DNA of 64,000 nt from Capnocytophaga sputigena (lineage in GTDB: Bacteria > Bacteroidota > Bacteroidia > Flavobacteriales > Flavobacteriaceae). A program made the translations under genes and the position numbers. Location of the stretch: positions 1 through 64,000 of the forward strand of contig NZ_UAVP01000010.1 in NCBI RefSeq assembly GCF_900446695.1. Reading direction: 5' to 3'. Positions 56,756-64,000 of this stretch are shown here, piece by piece. Under the pieces are notes generated by a model. It was not told the DNA's origin and searched no databases. It saw only the letters and a list, made by a program, of their open reading frames with translations. Numbering within the stretch: position 1 is the stretch's first letter; the number at the start of each line of letters is the position of its first letter.

Positions 56756-57574
56756 ATGTCTGCAGTTAGAAAAGAATACAAACGCGTAACTACCAAATCG
56801 GTAGTAGAGATGAAAGCCAATGGCGAAAAGATTTCAATGCTTACCGCCTACGATTATACTTTTGCAAAATTATTAGATTCCGCTGGTATCGATGTACTTT
56901 TGGTAGGCGACTCAGCCAGTAATGTAATGGCAGGACACGAAACAACCTTGCCTATCACCTTAGACCAGATGATTTATCACGCTTCATCTGTAATAAGAGG
57001 GGTTACTCGTGCTTTGGTAGTAGTAGATTTGCCTTTTGGTACATATCAATCTGACCCTAAAAAGGCATTGCGTTCGGCTACGCGTATAATGAAAGAAAGT
57101 GGGGCTCACGCTATTAAATTAGAGGGAGGCAAGGAAGAAGCCGAAAGTATCAGACGCATTGTAAATGCAGGAATTCCTGTAATGGGACACTTGGGGCTTA
57201 CCCCTCAGTCAATTCATCAGTTTGGTTCTTTTGCTCTGCGTGCTAAAGAAGAAGCTGAGGCGCAAAAGCTCAAAGAAGATGCAAAATTGCTCGAACAATT
57301 AGGCTGTTTTGCTATTGTATTGGAAAAAATACCCGCTAAATTAGCTGAAGAAGTAGCTAAAAGTGTGCATATACCTATCATTGGAATTGGCGCAGGTAGT
57401 GCTGTTGATGGTCAGGTACTTGTAATGCACGATATGCTGGGAATGAGCAATGAGTTTCACCCTAAATTTTTGCGCAAGTATGCTAATTTGCAAGAAATCA
57501 TCAACGAGGCTGTAACTCATTATATCCAAGATGTGAAAGCCGTAGAATTTCCTAATGAAAATGAACAGTACTAA
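56756..57574 (+). CDS. panB: 3-methyl-2-oxobutanoate hydroxymethyltransferase
   Basis: A 272-residue TIM-barrel enzyme that makes ketopantoate for pantothenate and coenzyme A. Visible marks: '[51 protein letters not shown]', '[13 protein letters not shown]', '[19 protein letters not shown]', and '[22 protein letters not shown]'. Length is normal from ATG 56756. The stop codon overlaps the start of the DUF1275 gene by one base (TAATG). Confidence 0.97.
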   Translation: MSAVRKEYKRVTTKSVVEMKANGEKISMLTAYDYTFAKLLDSAGIDVLLVGDSASNVMAGHETTLPITLDQMIYHASSVIRGVTRALVVVDLPFGTYQSDPKKALRSATRIMKESGAHAIKLEGGKEEAESIRRIVNAGIPVMGHLGLTPQSIHQFGSFALRAKEEAEAQKLKEDAKLLEQLGCFAIVLEKIPAKLAEEVAKSVHIPIIGIGAGSAVDGQVLVMHDMLGMSNEFHPKFLRKYANLQEIINEAVTHYIQDVKAVEFPNENEQY

Positions 57575-58413
57575 TGTTCCGTCATCAAGGTAAAAAGCGT
57601 ACCGCTAAACACAATTTACAAATAGCCGTAGTGCTCTCATTCGTTGCAGGAATGGTGAACGTTACGGGCTTTTTGTTTGTGGGCAAACTCACTACAAACG
57701 TTACGGGGCACTTTGCTTATTTTATTTATGATGTATCGGTAGCCGAATTTTGGAAAGGATTGATTTACTTTCTGTATATCTTTGCTTTTTTGTCGGGCTC
57801 TTTTACTTCGGGGTTGCTCATAGAAAGTTCTAATTACCATCGTACCCAAAATAAATATCTGAAACCTACACTCTTAGAGTGCTTTGCTTTGTTATTGGTA
57901 ATAGGGTTACACTTCTTTTTCCCTGAAGCAATTCCTACAGATGTAACGGCTTGTATCTTGCTCTTTGCGATGGGGTTGCAGAATTCTTTTGTAACCAAAA
58001 TCTCCAACTCAGTAGTGCGCACCACTCACCTTACAGGACTTTTTACCGATTTGGGTATTGAACTCGCTCAAAGGCTTTATTTAAATCGCAATCACTATGA
58101 AAATCAACACGCGCAACTGAAAAATACTATTCGCTTGCGACTTTTCATCATTGCCTTTTTCTTTTTAGGGGGATTTAGTGCGGGTTATTTTTATATTGAA
58201 CGTGGGCTTTCTATATATACACTGCTGATTTCAGTAATTATACTTCTCATCGGACTTTTTTACGATGGAATACGTTTTCTCTACTTCACTAATAAACGAC
58301 ATTATGAAACTTATCACAAACGCCGAAAACGTAGACGTGCTTTACGAAGACAATCACGTTATCGCCGTAAACAAGCGAGTGGGCGACATAGTTCAGGGCG
58401 ACAAGACGGGTGA
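57574..58413 (+). CDS. DUF1275 (YoaK-type) membrane protein
   Basis: A 279-residue inner-membrane protein with about six helices; 'AGMVNVTGFLFVGKLTTNVTGHF' and 'LLFAMGLQNSFVTKISNSVVRTTHLTGLFTDLGIELAQ' are typical of DUF1275. Role unknown, transporter-like by appearance. The last ~35 residues are strongly basic ('KRRKRRRALRRQSRYRRKQASGR'). These codons overlap the start of the RluA gene by about 110 bases in the +1 frame, so the tail is probably the shadow of a conserved downstream coding sequence. A stop nearer to residue ~245 in relatives would support that. Confidence 0.85.
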   Translation: MFRHQGKKRTAKHNLQIAVVLSFVAGMVNVTGFLFVGKLTTNVTGHFAYFIYDVSVAEFWKGLIYFLYIFAFLSGSFTSGLLIESSNYHRTQNKYLKPTLLECFALLLVIGLHFFFPEAIPTDVTACILLFAMGLQNSFVTKISNSVVRTTHLTGLFTDLGIELAQRLYLNRNHYENQHAQLKNTIRLRLFIIAFFFLGGFSAGYFYIERGLSIYTLLISVIILLIGLFYDGIRFLYFTNKRHYETYHKRRKRRRALRRQSRYRRKQASGRHSSGRQDG

Positions 58414-58984
58414 TATACCTTTAAGCGAAATCGTTAAGGCTTATCTTAAGAAAAAATACAACAAACCTGGGGAGGTGTTCCTCGGGGTAGTTCATCGTTT
58501 AGACCGCCCTACTACGGGGGTGGTACTTTTTGCTAAGACATCTAAGGCACTTGCGCGTCTTAATGCGATGTTTGCTAATAAGGAAGAAGTGCAAAAAACT
58601 TATTGGGCTTTGGTAGATGCGATGCCTCCGGCCGAGGAAGGGACGCTTATCCACTGGTTGGTGCGCAATGAAAAGCAAAATAAATCGGTTGCTTATAATA
58701 AAGAAGTGCAACACAGCAAAAAGGCTGTATTGCACTACAAACTATTAAAAACTTATGATCGTTATTATTTATTGGAAATCGACCTTATTACAGGGCGACA
58801 TCACCAAATAAGAGCACAATTGGCTGCCATAGGGTTGCACATCAAAGGCGATTTGAAATATGGGGCTAAGCGCTCAAATCCCGATGGCGGTATCTGTCTT
58901 CACGCTCATAGCCTTCGCTTTTTACACCCCGTTAAAAAGGAGAATGTTTCAATTGAGGTAGCTCCTAATTGGCAAATTAGTTAA
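58304..58984 (+). CDS. RluA-family RNA pseudouridine synthase
   Basis: A 226-residue enzyme converting uridine to pseudouridine in RNA. The catalytic aspartate is D67 in 'VVHRLDRPTTGVVLFAKTSKA'. N-terminal 'VDVLYEDNHVIAVNKR.GDIVQGDKTGD' and C-terminal 'LLEIDLITGRHHQIRAQLAAIGLHIKGDLKYGAKR' are the family marks. ATG 58304 starts inside the DUF1275 gene; an in-frame upstream codon at 58265 has no support. Its stop directly abuts the stop of the convergent acyl-CoA ligase gene. rRNA versus tRNA target is not decidable. Confidence 0.92.
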   Translation: MKLITNAENVDVLYEDNHVIAVNKRVGDIVQGDKTGDIPLSEIVKAYLKKKYNKPGEVFLGVVHRLDRPTTGVVLFAKTSKALARLNAMFANKEEVQKTYWALVDAMPPAEEGTLIHWLVRNEKQNKSVAYNKEVQHSKKAVLHYKLLKTYDRYYLLEIDLITGRHHQIRAQLAAIGLHIKGDLKYGAKRSNPDGGICLHAHSLRFLHPVKKENVSIEVAPNWQIS

Positions 58985-60784
58985 TTATTTGTACATCGCC
59001 TCTATTTCACGACTGTAATTAGCGTAAATCACCTTTCTTCTCAACTTTAATGAAGGGGTAATCTCGTTGCGTTCAATCGTAAAAGCTGAAGGAAGTAGTG
59101 TAAACTTCTTAATTTGCTCGTAGTCAGGTAAGTCTTTTTGGAATTTTTGCAACTGCTTGCCTATGTACTCAATCACCTGACTGTGTTTGATTAAATCTGC
59201 TGTATTTTTATACTTAATGTTGAGGTCTTTTAAGGCTTGCGACAGCATCTCAAAATTAGGAACGATAAGTGCTGAAACAAATTTCTTTCCATCGGCAACT
59301 ACAGCTATCTGTTCAATAAGGTTATATTTGCCCACTTTACCTTCAATCATTTGTGGAGCAATGTATTTGCCATTAGAAGTTTTCATCAATTCTTTGATGC
59401 GTTCAGTAATAAAGAGACTATTGTTACCATCTAACTTACCAGCATCACCAGTACGCAAATAACCATCGGGAGTAAATACTTTAGCAGTTTCTTCGGGGTT
59501 TTTGTAATAACCCTTCATTACCATTCCTCCTTTTACCAATATTTCGTTATCTTCACCTATACGCACTTGTACGTTAGGCATTACTTCCCCTACCGATTGA
59601 GGGTTGATACGATTGTCACCCCAGCAAGATATGGTGGCAACTGTTTCGGTCATTCCATAACCCAATTTCAAATTAATACCAATTGATTGGAAAAACCTAC
59701 CTATACTGGGTTCGAGATTTGCACCCCCACAAGGCATAAACTTAATGCGACCACCAAGAGCTTCTTTTAGTTTTTTGTATACTAATTTATCAAAAAGGTT
59801 ATAGGCTTTTTGTAGTGCTAATGACGGTTTTTTGCCTTGTTCGCGCAAGTTCAACACGCGTCTACCGGTAGCAATGGCTAAACGGAAGAGTTTGCGTTTC
59901 ACAAAGGAAGAAGCATCCGCTTTGTCATGCACTGTTGCAAATATCTTCTCGTAGAAACGAGGTACAGCACACATCAAAGTGGGGCGCACTTGGGCAAGGG
60001 CTTCACGCACTAAATTAGTATCGTCTAAATAGTATACCGTAACAGCTTTATAAAGACAGAAAAATGTCCAAGCGCGTTCAAATACGTGTGATAAGGGTAA
60101 GAAAGCTAAAGAAATATCGGTGTTATCCACAGTTGATAGGCGCTCAGTATGTCCTATCATTTGGAAAGCTAAGTTCTCGTAGGAAAGCATTACTCCTTTG
60201 GGTTCACCAGTAGTACCCGATGTGTAGATAATCGTAAAAAGATCGTCTAAGTTGCGTTCTTTAAGGCGTTTTTCAAACTCAACATCGTACTGAGAGCTGC
60301 TGCCGAGTGCTAAAAAGTCGTTCCAATGAATGGAATATTGTTTTTCGGTAAGAGCAACCTCGTTGTCGCATACTATAATCATTTGTAATGATGGACATTG
60401 ATTAGCAACTTGAAGTACTTTTTGGTATTGTTTTTCATCGCCTACAAATAGTACTTTCACTTCAGCGTGATTCATCACGTAAAGAGCTTGTTCGGCTGTG
60501 TTTGTAGTGTATATAGGCACCGTAATAGCGCGTATTTGCAAGCAAGCGAGGTCGGCAAGCGACCATTGAGGAGTGTTTTGAGAGAGAATCCCTACAGTTT
60601 CTTGAGGTTGTACTCCCAATGAAAGTAGGGCTTTAGAAAGAAGGGTAGTGGTATTGCCTAAAGTTTCCCACGTGATACCTTTCCATTGAGAAGCAGCGTC
60701 TCTTCCCATTAAGGCATCTTTTTGTGGGTATTGCTGTACATTATTGCGGAACAGCGACACAAAATGATAGGCTGTTAAATTCAT
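58985..60784 (-). CDS. Long-chain acyl-CoA ligase (AMP-forming)
   Basis: A 599-residue ANL-superfamily adenylate-forming enzyme; it activates fatty acids as acyl-CoA. The AMP signature is 'TIIYTSGTTGEPKGVMLSYENL'. 'MTETVATISCWG' and 'PDGYLRTGDAGKLDGNNSLFITERIKELMKTSNGKYIAPQMIE' (core motifs A5-A10) follow. ATG 60784 is chosen because a promoter box (60812-60819) lies before it; an earlier in-frame codon at 60913 would place 43 unmatched residues ahead of the conserved 'YHFVSLFRNN' start. Fatty-acid chain-length choice is not visible. Confidence 0.93.
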   Translation of the reverse strand: MNLTAYHFVSLFRNNVQQYPQKDALMGRDAASQWKGITWETLGNTTTLLSKALLSLGVQPQETVGILSQNTPQWSLADLACLQIRAITVPIYTTNTAEQALYVMNHAEVKVLFVGDEKQYQKVLQVANQCPSLQMIIVCDNEVALTEKQYSIHWNDFLALGSSSQYDVEFEKRLKERNLDDLFTIIYTSGTTGEPKGVMLSYENLAFQMIGHTERLSTVDNTDISLAFLPLSHVFERAWTFFCLYKAVTVYYLDDTNLVREALAQVRPTLMCAVPRFYEKIFATVHDKADASSFVKRKLFRLAIATGRRVLNLREQGKKPSLALQKAYNLFDKLVYKKLKEALGGRIKFMPCGGANLEPSIGRFFQSIGINLKLGYGMTETVATISCWGDNRINPQSVGEVMPNVQVRIGEDNEILVKGGMVMKGYYKNPEETAKVFTPDGYLRTGDAGKLDGNNSLFITERIKELMKTSNGKYIAPQMIEGKVGKYNLIEQIAVVADGKKFVSALIVPNFEMLSQALKDLNIKYKNTADLIKHSQVIEYIGKQLQKFQKDLPDYEQIKKFTLLPSAFTIERNEITPSLKLRRKVIYANYSREIEAMYK

Positions 60785-60811
60785 TTTCGTTATTGAATTA
60801 ATTAGTCGGGG

Positions 60812-60819
60812 CAAAAGTA
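60812..60819 (-). promoter_or_regulatory. -7 box TACTTTTG for the acyl-CoA ligase
   Basis: Complement of CAAAAGTA. A minus-strand TTG (60839-60841) is 19 bases upstream. Confidence 0.7.
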
Positions 60820-60874
60820 TAAAATATTTTTCAATTAGCAATATGCAGTGAGCTACAAATCTCATACCACAAAA

Positions 60875-60903
60875 AAAGGAACAGAGCATTGCTCTATTCC
60901 TTT
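60875..60903 (-). terminator. Hairpin terminator after the second PAS gene
   Basis: AAAGGAACAGAGCA (60875-60888) pairs with TTGCTCTATTCCTTT (60889-60903) apart from one bulge, 25 bases past the PAS gene's stop and upstream of the ligase promoter. Confidence 0.65.
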
Positions 60904-60928
60904 GTATAATCAATGAAAAATTAAATTA

Positions 60929-61615
60929 CTAAGAGAACAAACGTTCAAAGAAGTTTTTGCGTTTTTCGTTCATTGAGTCGTCTACGTTCAAAATGTCATC
61001 GGATACGATTACAGAAGCTGGTGTATTATCTACTGCAGAAACAGTTTCTGAACTAAAGGTTTGTTGTTGTCCTTCCGACATAATATCGATTACAAAGTCG
61101 ATATAGTCTTTACCTTGTTTAGCCAAGTAGTTTTTGAAGAAACGACTGCTGAGTTCAACACCTCCTATTCTTTCCATTTTCAAAAGTGAATCATAGAAAG
61201 GAGCCACGTAATTGGTAATAGCCGATTCGGGTACTGACTTACGTCTACCAATGTAGTGTGTAATTTTACCAGTCTCATCGCGACGCATTTCAAAATCGGT
61301 TACTACCCAGTAGTATTCACCTGTTTTTGCTAAGTTTTTGATAACCCCTACAAAGTTGTTACCTACTTTCAAGTTATCCCAAAGGAGTTTGAAAATCAAT
61401 TTAGGCATATCGGGGTGACGAATAAGGTTGTGAGGTTGCCCGATGAGTTCTTCAGCTGAGTAGTGTGCCACTGAACAAAACACATCGTTCACATTGGTAA
61501 TAGTACCTGCTGCATCAGTTTCACTGATGAGTACTTTGCTTTTATCCCATTCCACTTCACGGTCTATAGGGGTAGGACGCTCGATAGTAGGTACTGGATT
61601 TTGAAAATCTGACAT
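60929..61615 (-). CDS. Stand-alone Aer-like PAS protein (copy 2)
   Basis: A 228-residue cytosolic protein. Residues ~25-125 are a PAS domain of the Aer type: 'VLISETDAAGTITNVNDVFCSVAHYSAEELIGQPHNLIRHPDMPKLIFKLLWDNLKVG', 'VIKNLAKTGEYYWVVTDFEMRRD'. In Aer this domain holds FAD and senses redox state. The rest is a helical segment ('GVELSSRFFKNYLAKQGKDYIDFVIDIMSE'), a variable linker and a closing 'NEKRKNFFERLFS'. It has no kinase, HAMP or output domain. It is a tandem paralogue of the next gene with a 53-base gap and no own promoter box seen. Confidence 0.88.
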   Translation of the reverse strand: MSDFQNPVPTIERPTPIDREVEWDKSKVLISETDAAGTITNVNDVFCSVAHYSAEELIGQPHNLIRHPDMPKLIFKLLWDNLKVGNNFVGVIKNLAKTGEYYWVVTDFEMRRDETGKITHYIGRRKSVPESAITNYVAPFYDSLLKMERIGGVELSSRFFKNYLAKQGKDYIDFVIDIMSEGQQQTFSSETVSAVDNTPASVIVSDDILNVDDSMNEKRKNFFERLFS

Positions 61616-61668
61616 ATTATTTCTCTTTTTATTGTTAATAAAATAAGTTCTTCAGTAATAATTTTCTC

Positions 61669-62352
61669 CTAGTTAAATAGGTGACTGAAGAAACTTTTGC
61701 GTTTTTCGTTTTGAGCTTCATTCATTGTTACAATATCATCGGATACTACAGTGCTGGTATCTACTGATGATACAGGAATTTCTTCAAAGGCTACATTTTC
61801 GCGGTTTTCATTCATTACATCAATGATGAAATCGATATAATCCTTGCCTTGTTTAGCCAAATAGTTTTTGAAGAAACGAGAACTGAGTTCCATACCACCT
61901 ACTTTTTCAAGTTTCAATAAGGTTTCATAAAGTGGTGCTACGTAGTTTTCAATAACAGCTTTAGGAACTGATTTACGGCGAGCGATATAGTGGGTGATAT
62001 TACCCATTGCGTCGCAGCGCATTTCAAAATCGGTAATTACCCAATAGTATTCACCGCTTTTAGCTAAGTTTTTGATAACTCCAATAAAGTTGTTACCTAC
62101 TTTAAGGTTATCCCAAAGGAGTTTAAAAACGAGTTTAGGCATATCAGGGTGACGAATGATGCTGTGAGGCTGTCCTATCATCTCCTCTGGTGAATAGCCA
62201 CAAACATTGCAAAACACATCATTCACGTTAGTAATACGACCATAAACGTCGGTTTCACTAATCACTACTTGTGATTTGTTCCAACCTACTTCTTTGTCAA
62301 TTGGAGTAGGACGCTCTACAGTGAGCTCAATGTCTCTGTAATCTCTAATCAT
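61669..62352 (-). CDS. Stand-alone Aer-like PAS protein (copy 1)
   Basis: A 227-residue paralogue of the downstream protein. The PAS part is nearly the same ('ITNVNDVFCNVCGYSPEEMIGQPHSIIRHPDMPKLVFKLLWDNLKVGNNFIGVIKNLAKSGEYYWVITDFEMR'), as is the 'GGMELSSRFFKNYLAKQGKDYIDF' segment and the final NEKRKSFFSHLFN. The linker near residues 185-210 is divergent. It has its own promoter (62387-62394) and is probably the first gene of a two-gene unit. Inference: soluble redox- or oxygen-responsive adaptor that must act through a partner. Confidence 0.88.
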   Translation of the reverse strand: MIRDYRDIELTVERPTPIDKEVGWNKSQVVISETDVYGRITNVNDVFCNVCGYSPEEMIGQPHSIIRHPDMPKLVFKLLWDNLKVGNNFIGVIKNLAKSGEYYWVITDFEMRCDAMGNITHYIARRKSVPKAVIENYVAPLYETLLKLEKVGGMELSSRFFKNYLAKQGKDYIDFIIDVMNENRENVAFEEIPVSSVDTSTVVSDDIVTMNEAQNEKRKSFFSHLFN

Positions 62353-62386
62353 TGCAAAATTTTATTTTATATTGGTTATTATTGCA

Positions 62387-62394
62387 CAAAAGTA
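62387..62394 (-). promoter_or_regulatory. -7 box TACTTTTG for the PAS pair
   Basis: Complement of CAAAAGTA. A minus-strand TTG (62411-62413) is 16 bases upstream. The ATG at 62352 gives a leader of about 30 bases. Confidence 0.6.
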
Positions 62395-62486
62395 CAAAGT
62401 TTCTTATATACAAAAAGTTTTTTATTTCTTAAACTTTTCATAAAATTTTGATATATTTAAAAGTGATTTCTTTACACTTTTGAATT

Positions 62487-64000
62487 TCAATTGGTTACAT
62501 TATTATCTGTAGTCTCGTTGTTCTCTGATTTGTCTGTTTCTTCAATCTTATTTGTATACTTATTGTAAAAGAATGATGCTACAAGCACTAAGAAACCGAG
62601 AATTACAAACACAATAGTTTTTCTCAAAGCATCTAAATGGGTGGTATCGTACAAGAATAATTTTAATATACTGAACCCGATGAGTACAATACCTGAAATA
62701 CGCAGGTGTTTCTTCCGTTTGAAAATACCTAAAACTACCAAGAATAGTGCGTAAGAACCCCATAAAATAGTAAGTCCTAATTTGTAGTTAGAAGCTGAGC
62801 GGTAAAGTTCTGTCCAATGCAAAAGCTCGCTGCTGGCAACCCATAAAATAATAAGGTGTAGAACAAATTCTAAACTTTTTTGCATTTCTTCTTTCAAATT
62901 GAGAAAACGACTCAATAAATAGGATGTATAACAGAATATAGCAAAAACTACAATCCCTACATATCTCACATTCAAGAACCAAAGTGATAATTGTGGATTG
63001 TCGAGGTAACTTTCTCTCAATTCACTGAAAGTGTATAGCCCTAAGGTCATAAAAATAAATGCGAGCAAAATGCTGATGCCAAACTGTATTTCACCCAATA
63101 ATTTAGATTTGAACAATCTTATATTTAATAAGGTGTAAACAACAACAAAAAGCAAACTATAAACTATTTTCCATACGTTTTTAAAATTATCTAACGCTTC
63201 CCAAGCACTATAATTATCTGTAAGATTAGGTGTTTGCTGGAGAGCTCTTACATCGCACAAAATATCGATTTCTCTAAAGAATATAAAATAGAGAGACCCT
63301 ACACACAAAATATTTAGTATGATGGTAAGGAGCTTGTAGATTTCTTTGTTAGCAAGTTGAGTTAAATGGTGTGTATATGCCATAAAACCAAAGGCAGCAC
63401 TATATAACAATGCATTGATGAACATCGCATTGCCAAACGGAACGATATTATTAAACTCATTCAAATTTGTATAGTATAAACTGTAGTCTGCTTTTGTCCA
63501 ATCGATTAATAAACTGATGCTCGCCAATACCATTACAGCGTATGAAATTCGCTCGTATACCAGCAAGTTTTTGCGGCGACCAAACCAGAAGAGCAAAGCA
63601 GCTTCAGCACTCCAAAATACTGTAATCCAAGAGCCTTTGAATTGGATAGGTATCACTAAAGTAGCATAGGATAGCGCCAATACTAATATCAAGTATTTTA
63701 GAGCTTGTGAAGGGAATTTTTTAACATGGAAATAATAGGCTACCCCAAAGTGCAATAAGGCATTTACCAAAGTGAATGCCGCTATAGCAGTGCGATTACC
63801 TATAGAATAGTCGTGAATATACCACACTCCCATACTAAAGAAAAGCAAACTATTAAATAGGAATAGTATTACATCTAAACCTTTTAACTCTTTTTCTTGA
63901 TGTATTTTCTGGAAGATAAAAGCTATATAAAAAGTGAGAAAAGTAACTAAATTGAAAGTGAAATAAGGTGCAAAATCATCGTACTCGTAATTGTTAGCCC
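62487..64000 (-). CDS. DUF2339 polytopic membrane protein (N-terminus outside window)
   Basis: The frame stays open to the window edge, so this is the C-terminal ~500 residues of a longer protein. It consists of many hydrophobic helices: 'TLVIPIQFKGSWITVFWSAEAALLFWFGRRKNLLVYE', 'ISGIVLIGFSILKLFLYDTTHLDALRKTIVFVILGFLVLVASFFYNKY'. The phrase 'QFKGSWITVFWSAEAALLFWFG' and the closing 'LDALRKTIVFVILGFLVL' are typical of the large DUF2339 membrane proteins. It ends in an Asn/Glu/Thr-rich tail. No catalytic function is known. Confidence 0.85.
   Translation of the reverse strand, partial: ANNYEYDDFAPYFTFNLVTFLTFYIAFIFQKIHQEKELKGLDVILFLFNSLLFFSMGVWYIHDYSIGNRTAIAAFTLVNALLHFGVAYYFHVKKFPSQALKYLILVLALSYATLVIPIQFKGSWITVFWSAEAALLFWFGRRKNLLVYERISYAVMVLASISLLIDWTKADYSLYYTNLNEFNNIVPFGNAMFINALLYSAAFGFMAYTHHLTQLANKEIYKLLTIILNILCVGSLYFIFFREIDILCDVRALQQTPNLTDNYSAWEALDNFKNVWKIVYSLLFVVVYTLLNIRLFKSKLLGEIQFGISILLAFIFMTLGLYTFSELRESYLDNPQLSLWFLNVRYVGIVVFAIFCYTSYLLSRFLNLKEEMQKSLEFVLHLIILWVASSELLHWTELYRSASNYKLGLTILWGSYALFLVVLGIFKRKKHLRISGIVLIGFSILKLFLYDTTHLDALRKTIVFVILGFLVLVASFFYNKYTNKIEETDKSENNETTDNNVTN

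Overview
The window reads as chromosomal DNA of a Flavobacteriaceae member of the Bacteroidota, most probably a Capnocytophaga-like species (genus inferred from overall protein character, not proven). Supporting signs are a type IX secretion (T9SS) type B sorting domain at the left edge, the Bacteroidota promoter box TAnnTTTG with TTG 16-22 bases upstream in front of many genes, an exonuclease-PolIIIalpha fusion DnaE, an Aer-like PAS pair, and an ftsZ with a long C-terminal tail. It is mostly core chromosome: no insertion sequence, prophage, CRISPR array, tRNA or rRNA was seen. No intergenic stretch exceeds 300 bases; the longest (about 240 bases, before ftsA) is described.

Layout. 1-6.1 kb (+): 3' part of a large T9SS adhesin-like protein, then an exported YD/RHS-like protein, a DUF5682 protein and a DinB-fold protein. 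6.1-9.6 kb (-): ROK regulator, mazG, hisS. 9.7-11.9 kb (-): two PepSY-like secreted proteins and a flavoprotein. 12-13.4 kb (+): outer-membrane protein. 13.5-21.8 kb (-): groEL/groES, secG, a TPR protein, lptE, a PIN toxin-antitoxin pair behind ruvA, pbpC, and an alpha/beta hydrolase. 22-38.2 kb (+): dnaE, carA, a second DinB-like gene, eno, a CarboxypepD_reg protein, rpmH, an MBL hydrolase, a lipocalin-like and an OmpA-family lipoprotein, aspartokinase, tyrS and two paralogous WG-repeat lipoproteins. 38.9-49.7 kb (+): pcm, a large exported protein, fabH-accB-accC, a membrane protein, kdsB, ftsA-ftsZ. 49.8-56.6 kb (-): a 2-oxoacid dehydrogenase E2, DUF4252 and small membrane proteins, and a SNF2 helicase preceded by three unrecognised genes. 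56.7-59 kb (+): panB, DUF1275 protein, RluA-type pseudouridine synthase. 59-64 kb (-): acyl-CoA ligase, two tandem PAS proteins, and a DUF2339 membrane protein cut by the window edge.

Functional themes are envelope building (lptE, kdsB, pbpC, OmpA, secG), fatty-acid initiation (fabH/accB/accC), division (ftsA/ftsZ), replication and repair (dnaE, ruvA, mazG), translation (hisS, tyrS, rpmH) and protein folding (groESL).

The most unusual non-coding signal is a set of short tandem repeats, mostly with a 7-base period (also 8, 9, 12 and 14), placed in promoter or leader regions of dnaE, eno, rpmH, the MBL hydrolase, aspartokinase, a WG-repeat lipoprotein, ruvA, panB, lptE and ftsA. A second is a family of intergenic palindromes built on ACTTTGnCAAAGT, two of which also carry a GTGCGGCTCGCAC hairpin. 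The most unusual coding signal is the three-gene orphan block upstream of the SNF2 helicase.
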